Positions 42,062-51,146 of a stretch of 64,000 bases of DNA are shown here, piece after piece. The position numbers were made by a program, and so were the translations under genes. The notes under the pieces are model-generated. The model ran no database searches. It was not told the origin of the DNA and worked only from the letters and a program-made list of their open reading frames with translations. This stretch comes from Bacteroides gallinarum DSM 18171 = JCM 13658 (GTDB lineage: Bacteria; Bacteroidota; Bacteroidia; Bacteroidales; Bacteroidaceae). The stretch covers positions 1 to 64,000 of the forward strand of contig NZ_KB894115.1 of the NCBI RefSeq assembly GCF_000374365.1. The letters run 5' to 3'. The stretch's first letter is position 1, and each line of letters starts with the position of its first letter.

Positions 42062-43036
42062 TTACTTTTCGCGCTCCACCACGTAGTCGAGATAACAGAT
42101 AAGCGCTCTCTTAACATCCGTATCTTCCATGGAAGCCAGCAACGAGAGCGCTTTTTCCTTGAAGCCCAGCATGGCTTTCACGGCGTATTCGATGCCTCCA
42201 TGCTCCTTAGTAAACTCGATTAACCGGCCTATTTCGTCGGTCGTTGCCGTTCCGTTCTTCACCTTTACGGCAATCTCCTCCGCCTGCCTGTCACGCGTCG
42301 AGTTAAGGGCATAAAGCGCCGGCAAGGTCAGTTTTCCTTCCAGCATATCGTTACCGGTAGGCTTACCGATTTCCTTGCTTTCATAATAATCGAATATGTC
42401 GTCCTTAATCTGAAAACAAAGACCGATATATTCTCCGAATAAACGTGCATATTCCGCCTTTTCATCGCTGGCTCCGACCGAGAGCGCACCGGCTTTCATA
42501 CAGGCGGCGAACAGCACGGCCGTTTTCTTACGGATAACATCGAAGTAAATATCCTCGGAGTACTCAGGATTGCTGACATTAGAGAGCTGCAACAACTCCC
42601 CTTCCGCCAAATCCTGCCCCAGGTTGGAAACGACATCGATAATAGCGTAGTTGCGTGTCATCCCTACCTCCACCAAAGCCGTTGCCAGCAGATAATCGCC
42701 CGTAAGCACCGCCACCTTATTGTTGAAAACGGCATTTACGGAGAGCTGCCCCCTGCGCTCGGTACTCTCGTCCACCACATCGTCGTGCACCAGGCTCGCC
42801 GTATGCAGAAGTTCCAAAGCAACCGCAGCATGGAGCGTTGCCGGACAAACCTCATCGTACAGCTTGGCGGCAAGCAGCACCAGGATAGGACGCATCATCT
42901 TCCCGTTCTTCTGCCGGATATGCGCAATCACACTATTCAACAAAAGATTAGAACTGGAAAGACAAGTATCAAAATGCTTTTTGAAGTCTTCCAATTCCGT
43001 AGAAATCGGGGATTTTATGAGGGATATACTGTCCAT
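42062..43036 (-). CDS. Polyprenyl (octaprenyl-type) diphosphate synthase
   Basis: The 324-residue trans-prenyl synthase elongates farnesyl diphosphate to the long chain used for menaquinone. The two aspartate-rich motifs are DDVVD in LVHDDVVDESTERRG and DDIFD in QIKDDIFDYYESKEIGKPTGND. The residues before the first motif are small (TAS), which fits a long-chain product, but chain length is inferred. It diverges from polA across 86 bases and ends against the strong terminator. Confidence 0.93.
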   Translation of the reverse strand: MDSISLIKSPISTELEDFKKHFDTCLSSSNLLLNSVIAHIRQKNGKMMRPILVLLAAKLYDEVCPATLHAAVALELLHTASLVHDDVVDESTERRGQLSVNAVFNNKVAVLTGDYLLATALVEVGMTRNYAIIDVVSNLGQDLAEGELLQLSNVSNPEYSEDIYFDVIRKKTAVLFAACMKAGALSVGASDEKAEYARLFGEYIGLCFQIKDDIFDYYESKEIGKPTGNDMLEGKLTLPALYALNSTRDRQAEEIAVKVKNGTATTDEIGRLIEFTKEHGGIEYAVKAMLGFKEKALSLLASMEDTDVKRALICYLDYVVEREK

Positions 43037-43092
43037 ACATCACTATTTGAGTACAAAAATAGTAATAAAACGGTTAATACGGTATTTTTTTG

Positions 43093-43100
43093 TACTTTTA
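43093..43100 (+). promoter_or_regulatory. Likely polA promoter
   Basis: TACTTTTA differs from the -7 consensus only at the last base and lies 22 bases before the chosen polA start. Confidence 0.5.
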
Positions 43101-43122
43101 CCATGAAAAAAAGGATAAATCT

Positions 43123-45984
43123 ATGAATTCGACCGATAAACTTTTCCTGCTCGATGCCTACGCATTGATATACCGCGCTTATTATGCGTTCATCAAAAAT
43201 CCGCGAATCAACTCCAAGGGATTCAACACTTCCGCTATCCTGGGGTTCGTAAATACTCTCGAAGAAGTGCTCAAAAAAGAGAATCCCACGCATATAGGGG
43301 TAGCTTTCGACCCTGCGGGACCCACATTCCGCCACGAAGCCTACGAGCAGTATAAGGCACAGCGGGAGGAAACGCCCGAGGCTATCCGCCTCTCCGTGCC
43401 TATTATCAAGGATATCATCCGCGCCTACCGCATCCCTATCCTGGAAGTGCCCGGCTACGAGGCCGACGATGTGATAGGTACGCTCGCCACGGAAGCCGGC
43501 AGGCAGGGCATCATCACTTATATGATGACTCCCGACAAGGATTACGGCCAATTAGTATCGGACAATGTGTTCATGTATCGTCCCAAGCATAGCGGCGGTT
43601 TCGAGGTCATGGGCATCGAAGAGATAAAAGCCAAATTCGATATCCGGTCTACAGAACAGGTAATCGACATGCTGGGGCTTATGGGCGACTCCTCCGACAA
43701 CATCCCCGGCTGTCCGGGCGTGGGCGAGAAAACCGCACAGAAGCTGGTAGCGGAATTCGGCAGTATCGAAAACCTGCTTGCCCATACCGACCGGCTGAAA
43801 GGCGCACTGAAAACCAAAGTAGAGGCAAACCGCGAAATGATTGCTTTCTCCAAGTTCCTTGCAACTATCAAGACCGATGTTCCTATCAAGCTCGACATGA
43901 AAACACTCGTGCGCGAAGAACCGGACGAGGAGGAACTGCGCAAGATTTTCGAGGAACTGGAATTCCGTACGCTCATCGACCGTGTCCTAAAAAAAACGGG
44001 TACTCCCCTTCCCTCTCCTTCCCGCTCCGCCTCGTCCGACCCTTATGCCGGAACTCTGTTTGCCCAACCGGTAGCCGGCAGTGCAACTTCCGGAAACAAC
44101 GCCCCCGTTCAAGGCGATTTGTTTGCAGATTTTGCGGACGAAGGGACGGGCGGCGCAAAAAATTCAAATCTCACGTGCTTAGAAATGCTCGATGTAGACT
44201 ATCAACTAATTGATACAGAAGAAAAAAGGAAGGAAATTATTCAAAAGTTACTTACAACGGAAATTCTCTCGATAGATACCGAAACTACCGGAACCGAACC
44301 AATGGAAGCAGAATTGGTGGGAATGAGTTTCAGCGATACCGAAAACCGGGCTTACTATGTACCTGTCCCTGCCAATCGTGACGAGGCGTTAAAAATCGTA
44401 AACGAGTTCCGCCCCTTGTACGAAAACGAAAATTCCATGAAGGTAGGGCAAAATATCAAGTACGACATGATTGTCCTGCAAAATTATGGAGTGCAGGTAA
44501 AGGGGAAACTTTTCGATACCATGCTTGCCCATTATGTATTGCAACCGGAGCTTCGCCACAACATGGACTACCTGGCCGAAATCTACCTGCACTACCGCAC
44601 TATCCACATCGACGAACTTATCGGGGCAAGAGGCAAGAACCAGAAGAATATGCGCGACCTTCCGCCGGAAGATGTGTACCGTTATGCCTGCGAAGATGCG
44701 GACGTTACACTGAAACTGAAGAACGTGCTCGAGAAGGAGTTGAAAGAGCAGTCTGCCGAACACCTCTTTTACGAAATCGAGATGCCGCTCGTACCGGTAC
44801 TCGTAAACATCGAAAGCAACGGAGTACGTATCGATACGGAAGCCCTCAAACAGTCGTCCGAACATTTCACCGTCCGCTTGCAGGAAATCGAGAAAGAAAT
44901 CTACGGGCTGGCGGGAGGCGAGACTTTCAACATCGCTTCTCCCAAACAAGTAGGCGAAGTATTGTTCGACAAACTCAAAATCGTAGAGAAAGCCAAAAAG
45001 ACCAAGACCGGCCAGTACGTCACCTCCGAGGAGGTGCTCGAAAGCCTGCGGAACAAGCACGAAATCATCGGCAAGATACTCGAATACCGCGGATTGAAGA
45101 AACTGTTGAGCACTTATATCGACACACTGCCCCAACTGATAAATCCGCGTACAGGGCGTATCCATACCTCCTTCAACCAGGCGGTAACGGCAACCGGGCG
45201 GCTCAGCTCCAGCAACCCGAACCTGCAGAATATCCCTATCCGCGACGAGGACGGCAAGGAAATCCGCAAGGCTTTCATCCCCGACGACGGGTGCGAGTTC
45301 TTTTCCGCCGACTATTCCCAAATAGAACTGCGCATCATGGCACACCTGAGCCAGGACAAGAATATGATTGACGCTTTCCTCAGCGGCTACGACATCCATG
45401 CCGCCACTGCCGCCAAGATATATAAGATAGGTATCGACGAAGTAACCGCCGACATGCGCCGCAAAGCAAAAACAGCCAATTTCGGCATTATCTACGGCAT
45501 CTCCGTTTTCGGACTGGCAGAGCGTATGAACGTTTCGCGTCAGGAAGCCAAAGAGCTTATCGACGGTTATTTCGAAACCTACCCGCAAGTCAAGGAATAC
45601 ATGGACAGAAGTATCCAGGTGGCACGCGAGAACGGATATGTAGAAACCATTTTCCACCGCAAACGCTTCCTGCCGGACATCAACTCACGAAATGCCGTAG
45701 TACGCGGCTATGCAGAGCGCAATGCTATCAACGCCCCTATCCAGGGAAGCGCCGCCGACATCATCAAAGTAGCCATGTCGCTCATCCACCAGCGCCTCCA
45801 AAGTAACAATCTGAAAGCAAAGATGATTTTACAGGTTCACGACGAACTGAATTTCAGCGTTCCGAAGGCGGAAAAAGAGATTATACAAAAAATTGTAATC
45901 GAGGAAATGGAACGGGCATATAGCATGCTCGTACCCCTGAAAGCCGATTGCGGGTGGGGAAAGAACTGGCTGGAGGCACACTAA
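43123..45984 (+). CDS. polA: DNA polymerase I
   Basis: PolA fills gaps and removes RNA primers. The 953-residue protein has the N-terminal 5' nuclease (FLLDAYALIYRAYYAF, then GYEADDVIGTLA and LMGDSSDNIPG). A linker rich in serine, alanine and glycine covers about 290-350. The 3'-5' exonuclease has its D-x-E metal site intact (SIDTETTG). The polymerase domain shows motif A DYSQIELRIMAH, motif B RRKAKTANFGIIYG and motif C QVHDE. Proofreading should therefore be active. The start at 43123 was chosen over an upstream frame because it gives the normal MNSTDKLFLLD start. Confidence 0.97.
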   Translation: MNSTDKLFLLDAYALIYRAYYAFIKNPRINSKGFNTSAILGFVNTLEEVLKKENPTHIGVAFDPAGPTFRHEAYEQYKAQREETPEAIRLSVPIIKDIIRAYRIPILEVPGYEADDVIGTLATEAGRQGIITYMMTPDKDYGQLVSDNVFMYRPKHSGGFEVMGIEEIKAKFDIRSTEQVIDMLGLMGDSSDNIPGCPGVGEKTAQKLVAEFGSIENLLAHTDRLKGALKTKVEANREMIAFSKFLATIKTDVPIKLDMKTLVREEPDEEELRKIFEELEFRTLIDRVLKKTGTPLPSPSRSASSDPYAGTLFAQPVAGSATSGNNAPVQGDLFADFADEGTGGAKNSNLTCLEMLDVDYQLIDTEEKRKEIIQKLLTTEILSIDTETTGTEPMEAELVGMSFSDTENRAYYVPVPANRDEALKIVNEFRPLYENENSMKVGQNIKYDMIVLQNYGVQVKGKLFDTMLAHYVLQPELRHNMDYLAEIYLHYRTIHIDELIGARGKNQKNMRDLPPEDVYRYACEDADVTLKLKNVLEKELKEQSAEHLFYEIEMPLVPVLVNIESNGVRIDTEALKQSSEHFTVRLQEIEKEIYGLAGGETFNIASPKQVGEVLFDKLKIVEKAKKTKTGQYVTSEEVLESLRNKHEIIGKILEYRGLKKLLSTYIDTLPQLINPRTGRIHTSFNQAVTATGRLSSSNPNLQNIPIRDEDGKEIRKAFIPDDGCEFFSADYSQIELRIMAHLSQDKNMIDAFLSGYDIHAATAAKIYKIGIDEVTADMRRKAKTANFGIIYGISVFGLAERMNVSRQEAKELIDGYFETYPQVKEYMDRSIQVARENGYVETIFHRKRFLPDINSRNAVVRGYAERNAINAPIQGSAADIIKVAMSLIHQRLQSNNLKAKMILQVHDELNFSVPKAEKEIIQKIVIEEMERAYSMLVPLKADCGWGKNWLEAH

Positions 45985-46063
45985 TACGGCTTATAACTTT
46001 ATTTAACTTACAATCAGAAAGCAACGGAAGCAAGCGCTTTAAAAAACAGTTTGTTCTTCAAGG

Positions 46064-46094
46064 TATCCGGCATCTTCGCTGCCGGATATTTTTT
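46064..46094 (+). terminator. polA terminator
   Basis: TATCCGGC (46064-46071) pairs with GCCGGATA (46081-46088), followed by a run of Ts. It lies 80 bases after the polA stop. Confidence 0.85.
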
Positions 46095-46193
46095 GTTCAT
46101 TAATCTTTCCAAAAAGAAAGCATACCGCATACTCGCATTATGACATATTGACAAAATAAATGCTTATTATTTTATTTATGTCAATTTATTATG

Positions 46194-46201
46194 TACATTT
46201 G
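46194..46201 (+). promoter_or_regulatory. Promoter of the DUF3836 gene
   Basis: The -7 box TACATTTG lies 62 bases before the start, in a strongly A+T-rich stretch. Confidence 0.7.
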
Positions 46202-46262
46202 TAGCGTAATCAATTACATTTTGATAGAAAATAGTAAGTATAACTCTTAAAAGCATAAAGCC

Positions 46263-46646
46263 ATGAAAACTTTAAAAACTTTGATTTTATTCTCTTTTCT
46301 CTTTGTATGCGGAATGAGTGCATCGGCAAACAACAAAAGCAACCTCATTTACAATTCGGAAGAAGTAGACGGTTTGAAAGTTGCCGAGACTGTTTATAAA
46401 ATGGACGGCAGCACGCTTGCCAACTATATGAAGTACAATTATAAGTACGACGACCAAAAACGCATGACAGAAAGCGAAGCCCTGAAATGGAGCTCCATAA
46501 AGAACACATGGACCAACGACATATGTATCCGCTATGCCTATCAAGGCAAATCGGTTACTACCACTTACTATAAATGGAACAGCAAAAAGAGTGCATACGT
46601 CCTTATTCCCGAAATGACGGTTACAATGGACAACCCTAATATGTAA
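46263..46646 (+). CDS. DUF3836 secreted protein
   Basis: A 127-residue exported protein with a clean signal peptide (residues 1-22, cut near SASAN). The remainder has the Bacteroides DUF3836 look: NYKYDDQKRMTESEALKWSSIKNTWTNDICIRYAYQGKSV, with short Tyr/Trp-rich beta repeats. The function is unknown. It stands alone between polA and the HD-domain gene with its own promoter and a terminator, and has lower G+C than its neighbours, so recent acquisition is possible but not shown. Confidence 0.8.
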   Translation: MKTLKTLILFSFLFVCGMSASANNKSNLIYNSEEVDGLKVAETVYKMDGSTLANYMKYNYKYDDQKRMTESEALKWSSIKNTWTNDICIRYAYQGKSVTTTYYKWNSKKSAYVLIPEMTVTMDNPNM

Positions 46647-46726
46647 TCCGTACATCCGCCCTTATCCGATATACACTGCCGGCAACGAACCGGAAACTCT
46701 CCATAAACTGAAATCTTCCATAAACT

Positions 46727-46763
46727 AAAGAGCCGCGATACACACCGTATTCCGGCTCTTTTT
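46727..46763 (+). terminator. Terminator after the DUF3836 gene
   Basis: AAAGAGCCG (46727-46735) pairs with CGGCTCTTT (46753-46761), followed by further Ts. The HD-gene promoter begins directly behind it. Confidence 0.85.
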
Positions 46764-46764
46764 G

Positions 46765-46772
46765 TACTTTTG
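46765..46772 (+). promoter_or_regulatory. Promoter of the HD-domain gene
   Basis: The -7 box TACTTTTG lies 48 bases before the gene and abuts the preceding terminator. Confidence 0.65.
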
Positions 46773-46819
46773 CCTTCCGATAACTCGTATTTTTACCTTT
46801 CAATAAAGAACATGGCAAT

Positions 46820-47446
46820 ATGATACCCCAGGCACTTATCTGCTACATCGAAACAGAGATTATCCCCCGGTACGCACACTTCGACAAAGCGCACAACCTT
46901 CCGCATGTGCAGACGGTTATCCGAGAAAGCCTCGCACTTGCCAAGCTCTACCCCGAAGCCGACGAACGCCTCGTCTACACTATCGCCGCCTACCACGACA
47001 CAGGGCTTTGCCGCGACCGTGCCACACACCACCTCGTCTCGGGAGAAATCATAGCGGCAGACGCCAACCTCCCCCAATGGTTCAGCAAGGAAGAAATAGA
47101 AATTATGCGTGAAGCCGTAGAAGACCACCGGGCGTCCACCGACCACGAGCCACGTAGCCTCTACGGTAAAATCGTAGCCGAAGCCGACCGCATCATAGAC
47201 CCGGACACCACCCTGCGCCGTACCGTGCAATACGGATTGAAGCAAAATCCGGCAGCGGACGAGGCATGGCACTACCAACGGTTCTGCAAACACCTCACGG
47301 AAAAGTACGCTCCCGGCGGCTACCTGAAACTCTGGTTTCCCGACTCCAAGAACGCTGCACGGCTGAAAGAACTGCAAGCTATCATAGCAGACGGACAACG
47401 CCTAAGAAGCATTTTTCACCGGATGTTCGAAGAAGAGAAAAGATAA
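46820..47446 (+). CDS. HD-domain phosphohydrolase-like protein
   Basis: The 208-residue protein is a small HD-superfamily hydrolase. Metal ligands are visible as histidine in HNLPHVQTV, the HD pair in AAYHDTG, histidines in THHLVSGE and EDHRAS, and aspartate in EADRIIDPD. The substrate is unknown; nucleotides are common in this superfamily. It has no signal peptide and is expected in the cytosol. It has its own promoter and lies 55 bases before ychF, which also has its own promoter. Confidence 0.85.
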   Translation: MIPQALICYIETEIIPRYAHFDKAHNLPHVQTVIRESLALAKLYPEADERLVYTIAAYHDTGLCRDRATHHLVSGEIIAADANLPQWFSKEEIEIMREAVEDHRASTDHEPRSLYGKIVAEADRIIDPDTTLRRTVQYGLKQNPAADEAWHYQRFCKHLTEKYAPGGYLKLWFPDSKNAARLKELQAIIADGQRLRSIFHRMFEEEKR

Positions 47447-47451
47447 AAGAC

Positions 47452-47459
47452 TATCTTTG
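47452..47459 (+). promoter_or_regulatory. ychF promoter
   Basis: A consensus TATCTTTG lies 43 bases before ychF. Confidence 0.75.
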
Positions 47460-47501
47460 CAGCCAATTAGCTGAATAATAACTAAAAAACAAGATATACT
47501 T

Positions 47502-48605
47502 ATGGCATTAAAAGCAGGCATAGTAGGATTGCCCAACGTAGGGAAATCCACCCTTTTCAACTGTCTGTCCAGTGCGAAGGCACAGGCGGCAAACTTCCCT
47601 TTCTGTACTATCGACGCCCAAATGGGACAAGTGTCCGTACCCGATGAACGGCTGACCAAACTCGCCGAAATCGTACATCCGGGACGCATCGTACCCGCCG
47701 TATGCGACATCGTAGACATTGCCGGACTGGTGAAAGGCGCCAGCAAAGGCGAAGGGCTGGGCAACCAATTCCTGGGCAACATCCGCGAGTGCGACGCCAT
47801 TATCCATGTGCTGCGTTGCTTCGACAACGGCAACATCGTACACGTAGACGGAAGCGTAGACCCCGTGCGCGATAAGGAAATCATCGATACCGAGCTTCAA
47901 CTGAAAGACCTCGAAACGGTAGAAAACCGCATCAAGCGCGTAGAGAAAATAGCCAAAGTAGGCGGCGACAAAACGGCGAAAGTGGAATACGACCTCCTGC
48001 TCCGCTACAAAGATGCGCTGGAACAGGGACAGAGCGCCCGTACCGTGGCACTACAAAACGACGATGAGGAGCAATGCGCCAAGCAAATGTTCCTGCTTAC
48101 CACCAAGCCGGTGCTCTACGTCTGCAACGTAGACGATGCGAGCGCCGCCACCGGCAACCCGTACGTGGAGCAGGTACGCCAGGCCATTCAAGGCGAAGAC
48201 GCCCAGCTTATCATCATCTCCGCCCAGACCGAAGCCGACATTGCCGAGCTGGAAACTTACGAAGAAAAACAGATGTTCCTCGAAGACCTCGGACTGAAAG
48301 AAAGCGGATGCAACCGGCTGATTAAAGCTATCTACAGCCTGCTGAACCTCGAAACCTTCATCACCGCCGGCGAAATGGAAGTAAAGGCATGGACATATCG
48401 CAAAGGCTGGAAAGCCCCGCAATGCGCCGGCGTTATCCACACCGATTTCGAGAAAGGCTTTATCCGTGCAGAAGTCATCAAGTACGAAGACTATATAAAA
48501 TACGGTAGCGAAGCCGCCGTGCGCGAAGCCGGAAAATTGGGCGTAGAAGGCAAGGAATATGTAGTGCAGGACGGAGACATCATGCACTTCCGCTTCAATG
48601 TGTAA
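47502..48605 (+). CDS. ychF: Redox-regulated ATPase YchF (OLA1 family)
   Basis: YchF is a conserved P-loop protein of the Obg/OLA1 group that prefers ATP and binds ribosomes. The 367-residue length is standard. The P-loop is GLPNVGKSTLFN, followed by ANFPFCTIDAQ and DIAGLVKGASKGEGLGNQFL. The C-terminal TGS domain (AWTYRKGWKAPQCAGVIHTDFEKGFIRAEV) is present. It is an isolated gene with its own promoter, followed by a tandem-repeat gap. Confidence 0.97.
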   Translation: MALKAGIVGLPNVGKSTLFNCLSSAKAQAANFPFCTIDAQMGQVSVPDERLTKLAEIVHPGRIVPAVCDIVDIAGLVKGASKGEGLGNQFLGNIRECDAIIHVLRCFDNGNIVHVDGSVDPVRDKEIIDTELQLKDLETVENRIKRVEKIAKVGGDKTAKVEYDLLLRYKDALEQGQSARTVALQNDDEEQCAKQMFLLTTKPVLYVCNVDDASAATGNPYVEQVRQAIQGEDAQLIIISAQTEADIAELETYEEKQMFLEDLGLKESGCNRLIKAIYSLLNLETFITAGEMEVKAWTYRKGWKAPQCAGVIHTDFEKGFIRAEVIKYEDYIKYGSEAAVREAGKLGVEGKEYVVQDGDIMHFRFNV

Positions 48606-48684
48606 ACCGCATAAACCGGGAACAATCAGCACTTAGCCATGAGAAAAGACGGAATGCCAGCGTCTTCTTGAAAGCCCCGGTAAG

Positions 48685-48838
48685 AAACGGATTACCTTTT
48701 AAATATAAACGGATTGCTTTTTTTAAATAAACAAGCTGTTCTTAATTTAGAAACAAGCTGTTTTTTATAAAGAAACAAGCTGCCTTTTATAAAGAAACGG
48801 TTGCCTTTATAAAGAAGCAAGCTACCTTTTTATAAAGA
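48685..48838. repeat. Degenerate tandem repeat, period about 21-22 bp
   Basis: About seven copies of a unit resembling AAACAAGCTGCCTTTTATAAAG fill the gap between ychF and the panE-like gene. The units vary in length by one or two bases and in sequence. Confidence 0.85.
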
Positions 48839-48880
48839 CAGAAAACCACGTCAAATAACAACTCGAATAACGAACCTCGA

Positions 48881-49825
48881 ATGACAAACAATAATCTGAA
48901 ATATCTCATTGCAGGCACAGGCGGTGTAGGCGGCAGCATTGCAGGCTTCCTCGCACTGGCAAAAAAAGACGTTACCTGCATTGCACGCGGCGAGCACCTT
49001 GCCGCCATACATGAGTACGGTTTGCGGTTACATTCCGACTTGAAGGGTAAGCATACACTGAAGATACCCGCTTATACCGCAGAAGAATATACCACCCTCG
49101 CCTCCTCCTCTGCCGAATACAAGGCAGACGTTATCTTCGTATGCGTCAAAGGCTATTCGGTAGATTCCATTACGGAGTTCATCAAACATGCCTCGCATGA
49201 AAACACGGTAGTCATCCCCATTCTGAACGTTTACGGCACAGGTCCGCGCATCCAGCGCCTGGTTCCCGGCGTAACGGTGCTGGACGGCTGCATCTACATC
49301 GTAGGATTCGTTTCGGGCAAAGGAGAAATCACGCAAATGGGAAAGATATTCCGCCTGGTTTACGGCGCACACAAAGACACCGTCGTTCCCCGTGAAACAC
49401 TGGAAGCCGTACAGCGGGATTTGCAGGAGAGCGGCATCAAGGCCGAAATATCGCCCGACATCAACCGGGACACCTTCGTAAAATGGTCTTTCATCTCGGC
49501 TATGGCAGTAACCGGCGCCTACTACGACGTGCCTATGGGTGAAGTGCAGAAACCAGGCAAAGTGCGCGACACCTTTATCGGGCTCTCCCGGGAAAGCGCC
49601 GCACTGGGACGGAAACTGGGCATCCGCTTCGAGGAAGACATCGTAGAATACAACCTCAAGGTAATGGACAAACTCGCGCCCGAAAGCACCGCCTCCATGC
49701 AGAAAGACATGGCGAAAGGACATCAGAGCGAAGTGCAGGGATTGCTTTTCGATATGATTACGGCAGCCGAGGAGCAGGGACTCGACATCCCCACTTACAG
49801 AATGGTGGCAAAGAAGTTCGAATAA
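48881..49825 (+). CDS. 2-dehydropantoate 2-reductase-like protein
   Basis: The 314-residue protein belongs to the ApbA/PanE family, which reduces ketopantoate with NADPH in pantothenate synthesis. The N-terminal Rossmann motif is IAGTGGVGGSIAGFLA. ILNVYGTGPRIQRL and the C-terminal helices with KWSFISAMAVTGAYYDVPMG follow; the lysine in FVKWSF fits the catalytic lysine. Paralogues in this family act on other keto acids, so the substrate is not certain. It lies 53 bases before lgt. Confidence 0.85.
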   Translation: MTNNNLKYLIAGTGGVGGSIAGFLALAKKDVTCIARGEHLAAIHEYGLRLHSDLKGKHTLKIPAYTAEEYTTLASSSAEYKADVIFVCVKGYSVDSITEFIKHASHENTVVIPILNVYGTGPRIQRLVPGVTVLDGCIYIVGFVSGKGEITQMGKIFRLVYGAHKDTVVPRETLEAVQRDLQESGIKAEISPDINRDTFVKWSFISAMAVTGAYYDVPMGEVQKPGKVRDTFIGLSRESAALGRKLGIRFEEDIVEYNLKVMDKLAPESTASMQKDMAKGHQSEVQGLLFDMITAAEEQGLDIPTYRMVAKKFE

Positions 49826-49830
49826 TTTTA

Positions 49831-49838
49831 TACCTTTG
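49831..49838 (+). promoter_or_regulatory. lgt promoter
   Basis: A consensus TACCTTTG begins six bases after the panE-like stop and 48 before lgt. Confidence 0.75.
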
Positions 49839-49878
49839 CCCGGAAACAACAAATCGAGTAACTTAATTCTTCATCAAT

Positions 49879-50757
49879 ATGCTAACTCTCCTCTCTATCA
49901 ACTGGAATCCCGACCCGGAACTGTTCAACCTCTTCGGGAGCCTCCCAATCCGCTACTACGGCCTGTTATGGGTTGTAGGTATCGCCCTTGCCTACGTAAT
50001 CGTACACCGCCAGTACCACGACCGGAAAATCGACGAAAAGACGTTCGAGCCACTGTTTTTCTATTGCTTCTTCGGCATCCTGATAGGAGCGAGATTAGGG
50101 CACTGCCTGTTCTACCAGCCGGATTACTACCTGCACCACTTCTGGGAGATGATACTCCCCGTGAAATTCCTGCCGGACGGCGGCTGGAAATGGACGGGCT
50201 ACGAAGGGCTTGCCAGCCACGGCGGTACGCTGGGACTGATTATCGCCCTGTGGATGTACTGCCGCAAGACAAAGATGCACTACATGGACGTGCTGGATAT
50301 GATAGCCGTAGCCACCCCTATCACCGCCTGCTGTATCCGCCTTGCCAACCTGATGAACTCCGAAATTATCGGCAAGCCCGCCGATGTGCCCTGGGCATTC
50401 GTTTTCGAGCGGGTAGATATGCAGCCCCGGCATCCGGCACAGCTTTACGAGGCAATAGCCTACTTCATCTTCTTCCTGGGCATGGTATATCTGTACAAGC
50501 GGGGAATGAAAAACCGGAAAGAGCAGGCGGCAGGAAAAACCGCAGCGGTTACCCTACCCTACCACCGCGGCTTTTTCTTCGGGCTCTGCCTGACGGAAAT
50601 ATTTATCTTCCGCTTCTTCGTGGAGTTCCTGAAAGAAGAACAGGTGGACTTCGAAAAAACCATGGCACTCAACATGGGGCAATGGCTCAGCATTCCGTTC
50701 ATACTCATCGGGCTTTACTTCATGTTCTTCTACGGTAAGAAAACGGCAGGAAAATAA
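49879..50757 (+). CDS. lgt: Prolipoprotein diacylglyceryl transferase
   Basis: Lgt transfers diacylglycerol from phosphatidylglycerol to the lipobox cysteine of prolipoproteins, the first lipoprotein maturation step. The 292-residue protein has seven or so membrane segments. Signatures are [36 protein letters not shown] with its histidine, and the [14 protein letters not shown] motif with conserved arginine and asparagine. The lipoproteins encoded in this window would be its substrates. It converges on mutS across a long repeat array. Confidence 0.96.
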   Translation: MLTLLSINWNPDPELFNLFGSLPIRYYGLLWVVGIALAYVIVHRQYHDRKIDEKTFEPLFFYCFFGILIGARLGHCLFYQPDYYLHHFWEMILPVKFLPDGGWKWTGYEGLASHGGTLGLIIALWMYCRKTKMHYMDVLDMIAVATPITACCIRLANLMNSEIIGKPADVPWAFVFERVDMQPRHPAQLYEAIAYFIFFLGMVYLYKRGMKNRKEQAAGKTAAVTLPYHRGFFFGLCLTEIFIFRFFVEFLKEEQVDFEKTMALNMGQWLSIPFILIGLYFMFFYGKKTAGK

Positions 50758-50773
50758 TCCTTCCGCAACAAGG

Positions 50774-50844
50774 AAAAAGTTTCAAGGCATGAAACAGTTA
50801 GTTTTCTTAGGGAAAACTGCCGGTTTCATGCCTTGAAACTTTTT
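50774..50844. terminator. 22-bp perfect hairpin after lgt
   Basis: The arms 50774-50795 and 50823-50844 (AAAAAGTTTCAAGGCATGAAAC and its complement) are exact, with a 27-base loop that itself can form GTTTTC/GAAAAC. It suits a terminator for lgt and, from the other side, mutS. Confidence 0.85.
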
Positions 50845-51085
50845 GTTTTCCCCTTTGAAACACTTTGTTTTCCCCTTTGAAACACTTTGTTTTCCCCTTT
50901 GAAACACTTTGTTTTCCCCCTTTGGAACACTTCGTTCCCCCTTTGGAACACTTTGTTTTCCCCCTTTGGAACACTTTGTTTTCCCCCTTTGGAACACTTC
51001 GTTCCCCCTTTGGAACACTTTGTTTTCCCCCTTTGGAACACTTTGTTTTCCCCCTTTGGAACACTTCGTTCCCCCGTAAGGAAAC
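50842..51085. repeat. Higher-order tandem array of 21-23 bp units
   Basis: Eleven units of three kinds follow in the order a-a-a-b-c-b-b-c-b-b-c. Unit a has TTTGTTTTCCCCTTTGAAACAC (22), b has CCCCC and GGAAC (23), and c starts TTCGTTCC (21). The b-b-c block of 67 bp is therefore repeated. All three minus-strand frames are open across it, encoding KGENKVFQRG-like repeats, which is a by-product of composition. Confidence 0.9.
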
Positions 51086-51146
51086 GGCAGTTCCGCACAG
51101 GGGAAACTTCCGTTTCCTCATGGGGAAACCCGGCTCGCGCCGCGGG

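Noticed and set aside
44389..45657. Minus-strand open frame (422 codons) opposite polA
   Set aside because: Antisense shadow covering the polymerase domain.
49384..49399. Second parS-like sequence CGTTCCCCGTGAAACA
   Set aside because: It matches at 14 of 16 positions, but the central CACGTG is broken and it lies inside the panE-like coding sequence, so it is probably coincidence.
50842..51085. Possible CRISPR array
   Set aside because: The 21-23 bp units abut with no unique spacers, and there are no cas genes. It is a tandem array.
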